From: Fibrobacter sp. UWR4 | GTDB taxonomy: Bacteria > Fibrobacterota > Fibrobacteria > Fibrobacterales > Fibrobacteraceae | NCBI RefSeq assembly: GCF_003149045.1 | Contig: NZ_QGDU01000001.1 | Coordinates: 190,458-254,457, forward strand | Direction: 5' to 3' | DNA length: 64,000 nt | In this document: positions 7,586-13,813 of the stretch, piece by piece | How positions within the stretch are numbered: position 1 is the stretch's first letter | Layout of the letters: each line of letters opens with the position of its first letter | Program-made: the position numbers and the translations under genes | Notes under the pieces: model-generated | What the model was told of the DNA's origin: nothing | What the model saw: only the letters and a program-made list of their open reading frames with translations | The model's database searches: none

Positions 7586-7873
7586 ATGGTCAATGTTTCC
7601 GATAAATTGCTGCAGCAAATCGTTCAGTTCGCAAAGAAGTGTGAACTGAGTCGTGTGGTGCTGTTTGGCTCCCGCGCCCGCGGAACCAATAGGGATCGTA
7701 GCGACGTTGACCTGGCCGTAACAGGCAAGAACGTTTCCGATTTTCAGTTCATGCTGGAAGATGAGGCTGATTCGCTCCTGTCTTTTGACGTTGTGGATAT
7801 GGAATCGATTATATCGCAAAAGCTGAAGCAGAACATCGAACGTGAGGGGGTTTGCCTCTATGCAGAAGTTTGA
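7586..7873 (+). CDS. MNT nucleotidyltransferase antitoxin (HI0073/MntA-like)
   Basis: The 95-residue minimal nucleotidyltransferase carries GSRARG (residues 28-33) and SDVDLAV (Asp40, Asp42), the pol-beta superfamily metal-binding signature. In type VII HEPN-MNT toxin-antitoxin pairs this protein AMPylates the HEPN toxin on a tyrosine near its active site. The internal ATG at 7586 is chosen because the copy at 12062 aligns from the same point (MANISDK), and the upstream codons are not conserved in quality. The stop overlaps the HEPN start by 14 bp, a typical coupled arrangement. The whole unit, with flanking repeats, recurs at 11.7-12.4 kb. Confidence 0.9.
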   Translation: MVNVSDKLLQQIVQFAKKCELSRVVLFGSRARGTNRDRSDVDLAVTGKNVSDFQFMLEDEADSLLSFDVVDMESIISQKLKQNIEREGVCLYAEV

Positions 7874-8279
7874 AAATTTCAAGAATTGCTTCGAAGTTCT
7901 GAAAAAGTCTGAAAAGGCAAAGGCTTTGGCGGATGAGATTTATAGAACTGGTGTAATAGGCCAGTTTGGTTTGGCTTTTGAGTTGGCCTGGAAAACTCTT
8001 CAAGAGTTGATGCGAACCCATGGAATCGAGGAGGCCGAGAATGGATCTCCTCGAGAAATTCTTCGTGCAGGATTTAAGTATGGATTCCTGAATGATGAAT
8101 CGGTGTGGCTTCAGATGTTGAAGGATCGCAATTCTGCAACGCACATTTACGACGAAGATGCATTTAATGCGGTTTTGGACCGCGTCTATTCAAGTTATAT
8201 TAACTTGTTTGATAACTTCAAGACGATCTTGGAATCCAAGATTTCTGTGCTAGAGAACTCTGCCGAAAATAAGCTGTAG
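7860..8279 (+). CDS. HEPN toxin, HI0074-family (nucleotidyltransferase substrate-binding)
   Basis: The 139-residue, largely helical protein belongs to the HI0074 'nucleotidyltransferase substrate binding' family. The HEPN signature RX4HXY is visible as RNSATHIY (Arg90, His95, Tyr97); in the characterised type VII systems Arg/His form an RNase site and the Tyr is the AMPylated residue. The ATG at 7860 lies inside the MNT gene and gives MQKFENFKNCF, the normal family start. It is downstream of its antitoxin and followed directly by repeat C. The second copy of this gene (12336-12416) has lost 113 internal codons. Confidence 0.9.
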   Translation: MQKFENFKNCFEVLKKSEKAKALADEIYRTGVIGQFGLAFELAWKTLQELMRTHGIEEAENGSPREILRAGFKYGFLNDESVWLQMLKDRNSATHIYDEDAFNAVLDRVYSSYINLFDNFKTILESKISVLENSAENKL

Positions 8280-8280
8280 T

Positions 8281-8312
8281 TTTCCCCGGTTTCGAAACGA
8301 GTTTCTGTAAGA
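8281..8312 (+). repeat. Cassette-boundary stem-loop repeat, copy C (diverged)
   Basis: TTTCCCCGGTTTCGAAACGA then GTTTCTGTAAGAT. The stem is retained as GTTTC/GAAAC although the loop has changed. It follows the HEPN stop codon directly. Confidence 0.55.
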
Positions 8313-8614
8313 TGAATTGACTAAAAAGTCGAACTTTTGTGTTGCTTTGGGGAGGAAAGTATTACCAATCACGCCTATAAGGGGGCAAAGAGGGAGGTGC
8401 GGGGCTCAGGTTATGTATGTTTATGTGTTATGGGTAGTATTTTTCGTTCAGTATTTCAGGAAAAGTATGACCTGTTAAACGAAAATGGATGATAGTTGAG
8501 TTAATTTGTTTGTGAAAAATCATACTTTTGTTGTTGGTTTTTATGAAAAGTATGACTTTTTTGCTCACGAACATGCTGGTAAACGCCATTTCTCGCACAT
8601 GAACGGTATTTTCT

Positions 8615-8646
8615 TTCCCCTGGTTCAAAAAGAACCCCTATAAGAT
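8615..8646 (+). repeat. Cassette-boundary stem-loop repeat, copy D
   Basis: TTCCCCTGGTTC, AAAAA, GAACC, CCTATAAGAT: the consensus form with a perfect stem. Confidence 0.75.
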
Positions 8647-8821
8647 AAATCATCAAGGTATCGATTAGGAACATAGCCAAAAATGCGTATATTCGATAAT
8701 TGGATATACACATTAAAAAAATCGTAATGTCCGTTATCAGGGAGTAAGAAGGGGAGTTTTCTTCATCTTACCATTTGTTTGAGCCGGCTGAATTTGACTC
8801 TAACGAGACTGATTCCTAGAA

Positions 8822-9493
8822 TCAGTCTCCTTCAACATTCTGCGGAGCACGTTCAAAGAAAATCGTAAGCAGATTTACCTTTATAAAAAAGCCCTGTTTA
8901 GCAGCCCGATTTGTCACTTCGAATTGCGCTCCCCCGCCAATATAGACAAGCCCCAAATTCGCCCTTATCCCAAGTTCCTCGGTATAGCCAACTTCTCCAA
9001 AATGGACATTCTTATCGTTATCTTTATAAAACCACCATTCAAAAGCATGGGATTCCATAATAGACAAACCTAGGACATTATTTCCGAACAGATTGAAAAG
9101 TGTAGAACCGGAAGAAAGCCACAATCCACCTACACAAATTTTTCCAAACACGGAATTTGAATCACTAACATTCACCGCATTCAAACCTAAGCCCAAAATA
9201 ACTAGTGCTGATAAGCTCCCAAAAGACACGCGAGAATCAGATTTAAAATCAAGTTGGGGTGCATATTCAAAGGAAATGCGATTCGTTTCAAACGGAGAGA
9301 ATCCAGAGATCGTCAAGCCATTGATTTCACTTCGTCCGCTTGTGGAATAGCCTCCGCCAACAAGAATTATTGCCGGAAGATTTTCCTTATCCCCCATAAA
9401 GCTTTCTTTAGGAGCATCCGCAAAAGCAAACTTTGCGCACAGAAATACCATGGAACCCAAAAGTCTATGCAATCTGAATATCAAATTTTTCAT
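8822..9493 (-). CDS. Exported protein of unknown function
   Basis: The 223-residue product starts MKNLIFRLHRLLGSMVFLCAKFAFA, a plausible Sec signal peptide with an AFA-DAP cleavage site. The mature protein alternates polar and aromatic/aliphatic residues with many Gly (GGGYSTSGRSE, GIRANLGLVYIGGGAQFEV), which is compatible with a small outer-membrane beta-barrel, but no family is recognised. The ATG at 9493 is preferred over a TTG at 9502. It is the only gene between boundary repeats D and E and is on the opposite strand to the repeats. Confidence 0.65.
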   Translation of the reverse strand: MKNLIFRLHRLLGSMVFLCAKFAFADAPKESFMGDKENLPAIILVGGGYSTSGRSEINGLTISGFSPFETNRISFEYAPQLDFKSDSRVSFGSLSALVILGLGLNAVNVSDSNSVFGKICVGGLWLSSGSTLFNLFGNNVLGLSIMESHAFEWWFYKDNDKNVHFGEVGYTEELGIRANLGLVYIGGGAQFEVTNRAAKQGFFIKVNLLTIFFERAPQNVEGD

Positions 9494-9542
9494 TTTTCGC
9501 AAAATGGAATTGCCCTTTTCTGGTTTTGCAAAGTTTACTTGT

Positions 9543-9574
9543 TTTCCCCTGGTTCAAAAAGAACCCTTATAAGA
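9543..9574 (+). repeat. Cassette-boundary stem-loop repeat, copy E
   Basis: TTCCCCTGGTTC, AAAAA, GAACC, CTTATAAGAC. The last codons and stop of the adjacent ATPase gene (GTC TTA TAA on the minus strand) lie within it. Confidence 0.75.
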
Positions 9575-10889
9575 CAAACTCCTTCACCCTAAAACCTTCG
9601 TAAAGCGGCAACATCAAGGTTTCGGTTTCTTCGACACTAGCGGTTCCCGCATTTTTCATGGAAAGTTTTAAACCTTTTTTCGGCTTGAATTTTTTGCAGA
9701 ACTGGTTGTAACTTTTGGCTTTAGTGTGCTTTTCTGCTTTGACTTCGATAGGAATCAATTCGTTCCTGACCTCAAGGAGAAAGTCAAGTTCGGCGGTGTT
9801 TTCTGAACGCCAGAAATAAGGATAGAAGTTTTGCTTTAGAAGTTCGTTTAGAACAAAGTTTTCTGTAAGCGCGCCCTTGAAGGTTGCGTAAAGAGGAGTC
9901 TCGTTAAGGATTGTCTGCGGGTCCAGACCGGATTTTACGCGAAGCAAACCTACATCGCTCATATAGACTTTGAAGATCGATCCTTCTGCGCTGTTTGAAA
10001 GCGGGAGTTCCGCGTTGGTAACGCACTCGAGCTTATGCAGCAGACCTGCGCTGAAAAGCCATTGCAAAGCGTCTTCTAGATCTGCGGCTCGCTTGCCCGC
10101 CTTGACATGGGAGAAGACAAACTTGTTGTTGTCCTTTGCAAGCTGCTTTGGCACGGAATCCCAAATCAGGTGTAGCTTTGGAACGTCGTGAATGGGGGCG
10201 TGCTTTGAAAAGTCGTCGCTGTAATCCTTCAGGATGTTGGAAAGAACCTGGCTGACGGCTTCAAAGTCGTGAGTTTCAAAAAAGGTGGCTACAGCTTCGG
10301 GCATCCCTCCAACAATATAATAGTAGCGCAACAACTTTTCGAGAGGCTCTGCGAAAACAGTTCGTAGCGGTTCAAAAGCTTCAGTGGACTTGACCGCCTG
10401 CAAAAGAGTCTCGCCGTTTTCGCTAGCCATGACGAATTCCTCGAAACTCATGGGGAACATCTGCAGGCGTTCCACCTTGCCCACGGGGAATGAAATTTCT
10501 TGTTGCCGGATGACGACGCCGAGAAGTGAACCCGCGGCAATCACATGGAGTTCCGGCATGTTTTCGCAGAAGTATTTTAGGCTGGTGATTGCCTTGGGAC
10601 ACGCCTGAATTTCATCAAAGAAAAGCAGGGTTTTGCCCACTTCGATTTTTTGACCGGAATAAAGGGTTAGCTCGCGAACGATGCGGTTGACATCCAGATC
10701 GTAATCGAAAATGGATTTCAGGGCTTCGTTGCCTTCAAAATTGATGTAGGCGAAATTTGCAAATTCCTGCGCACCAAATTCCTTGATTGCGTAAGTCTTT
10801 CCGCACTGTCTGGCCCCGGTTATTACCAGTGGCTTTCGCTTAGTTTTGTTTTTCCAATCTAAAAGTTGATTGCTGATGGATCTCTTCAT
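9567..10889 (-). CDS. AAA_14/DUF4143 ATPase no. 1
   Basis: The 440-residue protein has an N-terminal P-loop (GARQCGKT, about residues 25-32), Walker B LLFFDEIQ (about 88-95) and a C-terminal DUF4143 region whose end reads TAELDFLLEV...PIEVKAEK, the E-x-D plus IEVK pattern of a PD-(D/E)XK nuclease-like fold. Members of this family are common in Fibrobacter, Bacteroidetes and archaea; their role is unknown. It is closest in this window to ATPase no. 4 (19570-20862), sharing the TSLKYF/TALKYF and AGSLLG blocks. It alone occupies the unit between repeats E and F. Imperfect direct repeats (TATGAATNNTGC) occur at 10912 and 10944, just before its start. Confidence 0.9.
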   Translation of the reverse strand: MKRSISNQLLDWKNKTKRKPLVITGARQCGKTYAIKEFGAQEFANFAYINFEGNEALKSIFDYDLDVNRIVRELTLYSGQKIEVGKTLLFFDEIQACPKAITSLKYFCENMPELHVIAAGSLLGVVIRQQEISFPVGKVERLQMFPMSFEEFVMASENGETLLQAVKSTEAFEPLRTVFAEPLEKLLRYYYIVGGMPEAVATFFETHDFEAVSQVLSNILKDYSDDFSKHAPIHDVPKLHLIWDSVPKQLAKDNNKFVFSHVKAGKRAADLEDALQWLFSAGLLHKLECVTNAELPLSNSAEGSIFKVYMSDVGLLRVKSGLDPQTILNETPLYATFKGALTENFVLNELLKQNFYPYFWRSENTAELDFLLEVRNELIPIEVKAEKHTKAKSYNQFCKKFKPKKGLKLSMKNAGTASVEETETLMLPLYEGFRVKEFVL

Positions 10890-10911
10890 AGTACTGAAAA
10901 TACATTTTTCC

Positions 10912-10968
10912 TATGAATTTTGCAAATGTTACTGCGTTTTTTATATGAATAATGCGAAAATAACGCTT
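10912..10968. promoter_or_regulatory. Imperfect direct repeats upstream of ATPase no. 1
   Basis: TATGAATTTTGCAAATGTTA at 10912 and TATGAATAATGCGAAAATAA at 10944 (period 32) lie within 60 bp of the ATPase start. They are possible operator sites; compare the period-33 repeats before ATPase no. 4. Confidence 0.35.
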
Positions 10969-10986
10969 TTTGGTTGTAGATTTTGC

Positions 10987-11033
10987 TTTTCCCCAGGTTC
11001 AAAAAGAGCCCCTATAAGATGCCCCTATAAGAT
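10987..11033 (+). repeat. Cassette-boundary stem-loop repeat, copy F
   Basis: TTTTCCCCAGGTTC, AAAAA, GAGCC, CCTATAAGAT with the last 13 bp (GCCCCTATAAGAT) duplicated in tandem. Confidence 0.75.
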
Positions 11034-11120
11034 TGAGGCTGACAGAAGATGATCATAGGAAGAAACTCCTAGAACAGGATCCTAATTTTTATTATAGCGT
11101 GTTTTTCTAGATTATATGAA

Positions 11121-11540
11121 ATGATAATCAAGATGAATTATGACACTATATATGTAAGCGACTATAAGTCTCCAGACCAAATATGCGCACAGGCATCAAG
11201 AATAGTAAAGAATATTGGATGTAGAATAGAAAGGGATTTTTTCTCTAATATTTCTGACATTATTTCGAATTTTATTAGTACACTTGTTTTTCCAATGTTA
11301 GGTTTTTCTTGGTTTAAAGTTTCGTTAGAATCACTTATACAATCAAACAAGGAATATGTTGAGTCAATGAACATGGAATTCAGGAGGCTGGAAAACGGAA
11401 GACTGGACCACGTTCACTTCTACACTGAGGGATTCATTGACTACGTTCCGAAGGACGATGAGATAAGGGCTGACCCTTTGGCCTATGTGGAACACCATTC
11501 CAAGGTAATAAGGAACTTCGCCTTAAGCCTTATATCGTAA
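11121..11540 (+). CDS. Hypothetical protein, 139 residues
   Basis: No family is recognised. The first half is polar (MIIKMNYDTIYVSDYKSPDQ), residues 40-65 hold a hydrophobic stretch (IISNFISTLVFPMLGFSWF), and the C-terminal half is charged and His-containing (LDHVHFYTEGFIDYVPKDDE). A second Met at residue 5 could be the start; neither has a clear Shine-Dalgarno sequence. A strong intrinsic terminator follows 25 bp after the stop, which supports this being a transcribed gene. It is the only gene between repeats F and G. Confidence 0.6.
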   Translation: MIIKMNYDTIYVSDYKSPDQICAQASRIVKNIGCRIERDFFSNISDIISNFISTLVFPMLGFSWFKVSLESLIQSNKEYVESMNMEFRRLENGRLDHVHFYTEGFIDYVPKDDEIRADPLAYVEHHSKVIRNFALSLIS

Positions 11541-11565
11541 CTGTTTTTTCTTATGGATTGATAAG

Positions 11566-11605
11566 GTCCCATCTGCAAAATGCGCAGGTGGGGCTTCTTT
11601 TTTTA
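11566..11605 (+). terminator. Intrinsic terminator
   Basis: CCCATCTGC / GCAGGTGGG (one G-T wobble, loop AAAATGC) followed by GCTTCTTTTTTTT. It ends the transcript of the 139-residue hypothetical gene. Confidence 0.85.
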
Positions 11606-11688
11606 TTCATTAGAAAAATATACGATGAGGTTTTGAGTATAATGCCAGTTTTAAACACGCTTGATATGGTTGCCAACGCAATCAGTAT

Positions 11689-11719
11689 TCCCCTGGTTTA
11701 AAAAGAACCCCTATAAGAT
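11689..11719 (+). repeat. Cassette-boundary stem-loop repeat, copy G
   Basis: TCCCCTGGTTT, AAAAA, GAACC, CCTATAAGAT. One arm base differs but pairs by wobble. The following CTCCTTTGCTAAGAT matches the bases after copy B, marking the left end of the duplicated MNT/HEPN unit. Confidence 0.75.
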
Positions 11720-12061
11720 CTCCTTTGCTAAGATACCTTATTTTATGAGGGTTGGCAAACGATTGTGCGCGAAAAAAATTAGAAAAATTCAATAAAATCC
11801 TTGGCGCTGGGCCAAATTTGGACGCCTTTGGCGTCCGCTCTACGCCTCAGCAATGAAAACAAATGAATTTGTTTTCGCTGCATTCGGCTTGAACGTTTTT
11901 GGGCCAAATTTTGGGCGCCTTAGTAAAGCCAAAATGACTATAGATATCATTGAATTCGCGGTCAGACATGCTGAATAAGCAGACCGTTGATCAAGGCTTA
12001 GTGCTGGGTAAATTCTTTATAGGAAATGCAATGTTGCGATTCAATTTGTTATATTAAAGGC

Positions 12062-12349
12062 ATGGCTAACATTTCCGATAAGTTGCTGCAGCAGATCGTT
12101 CAGTTCGCAAAGAAGTATGAACTGAGTCGTGTGGTGCTGTTTGGTTCCCGCGCCCGCGGAACCAATAGGGAACGTAGCGATGTTGACCTGGCCGTAACTG
12201 GCAAGAATGTTTCCGATTTTCAGTTCATGCTGGAAGATGAGGCTGATTCGCTCCTGTCTTTCGACGTCGTGGATATGGGAACGATTGTGTCGCAAAAGCT
12301 GAAGCAGAACATCGAACGTGAGGGAGTTTGCCTCTATGCAGAAGTTTGA
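12062..12349 (+). CDS. MNT nucleotidyltransferase antitoxin, second copy
   Basis: The 95-residue product is nearly identical to the copy at 7586, keeping GSRARG and SDVDLAV intact; changes are few (for example MVNVSDK to MANISDK, NRDRSD to NRERSD, MESII to MGTIV). The 35 bp before the ATG are also conserved. Its HEPN partner immediately downstream is reduced to a 26-codon remnant, so this is an antitoxin without a toxin unless it acts on the intact toxin 4 kb away. Confidence 0.88.
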   Translation: MANISDKLLQQIVQFAKKYELSRVVLFGSRARGTNRERSDVDLAVTGKNVSDFQFMLEDEADSLLSFDVVDMGTIVSQKLKQNIEREGVCLYAEV

Positions 12350-12416
12350 AAATTTCAAGACGACCTTGGAATCCAAGATTTCTGTGTTAGAGAACTCTGC
12401 AGAAAATAAGCTGTAG
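12336..12416 (+). pseudogene. HEPN toxin remnant with internal 113-codon deletion
   Basis: The frame reads the first eight codons (MQKFENFK) of the intact HEPN gene joined in frame to its last 18 codons (TTLESKISVLENSAENKL). In the intact copy these ends correspond to FENFK and DNFKTILESK, so the deletion is between the two NFK-encoding words (AATTTCAAGA / AACTTCAAGA). The RX4HXY active site is gone. The 14-bp overlap with the MNT gene is preserved. Confidence 0.9.
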
Positions 12417-12438
12417 TTTTCCCGGGGTTCAATAATTC
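12417..12438 (+). repeat. Cassette-boundary repeat, copy H (truncated)
   Basis: TTTTCCCGGGGTTCAATAATTC: only the 5' half is recognisable. AAGCTGTAG before it is shared with copies A and C. It marks the right end of the second MNT/HEPN unit. Confidence 0.55.
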
Positions 12439-12454
12439 GACGACGATTCTTGAA

Positions 12455-13696
12455 TCAAATGGAATCGTTTAACAGGAAGTTGATGATTCCCATGGTCATG
12501 ATGCCGTCGTTATCGTAACGGGGCGTCATTTGCCCTTTGACAACGATGATCTTCTTGAAACTGTCGCGGGTATTCAGGAGGGGTCTCTTTTCCTGAAACT
12601 TTTTTTCGGCATCGTCAATATTCAATGCGGACTGTATGTACAATTTTTCGCCGCCCCGGGTTGTGACAAAATCTACTTCCAGCTGGACTCTGCTGTTTTT
12701 TCCGTTGTTCTGGGTGTTGATTTCTACAATACCTACGTCAACCATGTACCCGCGGAATCTCAGTTCGTTATAGATGATGTTTTCCATCACGTGGGTTTCT
12801 TCTACCTGCCTAAAACCGAGGCGGGCGTTTCGGAGCCCCACATCTTCGAAGTAGTACTTGGACGGGGTGTTGATGTAACGCTTGCCCTTGATGTCGTAAC
12901 GAATCGCCTTGCTGATGAGAAAGGCGTCCTCGAAGTAAGATATGTATTTGCGGATGGTGTTGTCTGAGATGGTCTTGTTTTTGAGACTCTTGAATGTTTT
13001 AGAAAGTTTGATTGGATTGGTCAAGGATCCCACAGACGACGAAAGGATATTCAGGATTTCATCCAGTTCGCTCCCGTTACGAACCTTGTATCGTTCAAGA
13101 ATGTCGGCCACATAGATTTTATCGAAAAGTGACTTGAGGTAATTCGCTTTTTCTTCGGGCGATTCAAAGGATAAGGTCAAGGGCATGCCGCCGAAAAGAA
13201 CATAACTGTCCCAGGCCTCCAGGGCGCTGCCTTTGTATGCCGTTGAAAATTCGCTGAAACTCAACGGGAATACGTGGATTTCGTCGCCGCGACCACGGAA
13301 TGTGGTGATGACATCGCTTGAAAGCAAGTGTGAATTGCTCCCCGTGACATAGACGTCCACATTATCAATGTGCAGAAAACTGTTTAAAACATCTTCGAAT
13401 TCATCCAGGTATTGGATTTCGTCCAGCAGAATATAGTAGGTCTTGGAATCTGCAATTTTGCTCTTGACGAAATCGAGCATGGTGTCGGGATTTCGAAGTT
13501 CCTTGTTCGAACGGTCATCCAGGGCAATTTTTATGATGTGAGCGTCGTCAACGCCTTGTTCCTTGAGTCTTTGGACAAAGAGCTTGAATAGCAGAAAAGA
13601 CTTGCCGGAGCGTCTGCTACCGGTAATGACCTTGATGAGGCTGTTTTCCTTGTGCCTGAGTAGCCTTTCTATATATGAATTACGCTCAATAATCAT
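12455..13696 (-). CDS. AAA_14/DUF4143 ATPase no. 2
   Basis: The 413-residue protein has a P-loop GSRRSGKS (about residues 26-33), Walker B YILLDEIQ (about 88-95), the sensor-like VTGSNSHLLSS and a DUF4143 C-terminus (YYFEDVGLRNAR, then VQLEVDFVTTRGGEKLYIQSA). The latter keeps E-x-D but ends in YIQ rather than IEVK, so the nuclease-like site may be degenerate. It belongs to a different subgroup from nos. 1 and 4 and resembles nos. 3 and 5 (VYVTGSNS/VFITGSNS/VITGSNA). An exact 23-bp direct repeat lies upstream of its start at 13698 and 13771. Confidence 0.9.
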   Translation of the reverse strand: MIIERNSYIERLLRHKENSLIKVITGSRRSGKSFLLFKLFVQRLKEQGVDDAHIIKIALDDRSNKELRNPDTMLDFVKSKIADSKTYYILLDEIQYLDEFEDVLNSFLHIDNVDVYVTGSNSHLLSSDVITTFRGRGDEIHVFPLSFSEFSTAYKGSALEAWDSYVLFGGMPLTLSFESPEEKANYLKSLFDKIYVADILERYKVRNGSELDEILNILSSSVGSLTNPIKLSKTFKSLKNKTISDNTIRKYISYFEDAFLISKAIRYDIKGKRYINTPSKYYFEDVGLRNARLGFRQVEETHVMENIIYNELRFRGYMVDVGIVEINTQNNGKNSRVQLEVDFVTTRGGEKLYIQSALNIDDAEKKFQEKRPLLNTRDSFKKIIVVKGQMTPRYDNDGIMTMGIINFLLNDSI

Positions 13697-13697
13697 T

Positions 13698-13793
13698 CTA
13701 TTGCGAAAAATTGCGGATTTTTACGTTTTTGCTCATTAAATATAAGTAAAAACAAACGCAAATGTTAAACCTATTGCGAAAAATTGCGGATTT
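13698..13793. promoter_or_regulatory. Exact 23-bp direct repeat upstream of ATPase no. 2
   Basis: The word CTATTGCGAAAAATTGCGGA plus TTT occurs at 13698-13720, one base upstream of the ATPase start codon, and again at 13771-13793. It lies between the ATPase and the end of the type IIG gene. Within each copy TTGCG is itself repeated. It is a candidate operator for the ATPase. Confidence 0.55.
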
Positions 13794-13813
13794 GTGTAGA
13801 AATTTTCAATAGG

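Larger units (their letters stand above)
8280..8821. other. Intergenic with repeats C and D, no supported gene
   Basis: Short frames at 8428-8628 and 8501-8713 (minus) overlap each other in different frames, cross repeat D and look like chance frames. The sequence is AT-rich and contains three AGTATGAC-type words (about 8464, 8522 inverted, 8547). It appears to be an empty or decayed unit between two boundary repeats. Confidence 0.5.
11541..12061. other. Intergenic: terminator, repeat G and an inserted palindromic element
   Basis: After the terminator and repeat G, the sequence follows the leader of the first MNT copy (TTCAATAAAATCCTTGG then a GGGCCA word), but a segment absent from that copy is present. 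It holds two perfect hairpins: GGACGCC-TTT-GGCGTCC at 11820-11836 and GAAAACAAAT/ATTTGTTTTC at 11855-11876. It is bracketed by near-identical words GGGCCAAATTTGGACGCC (11809) and GGGCCAAATTTTGGGCGCC (11901). Confidence 0.65.

Noticed and set aside
8428-8713. Two short minus-strand frames
   Set aside because: They overlap each other in different frames, cross repeat D, and have no ribosome-binding site or homology.
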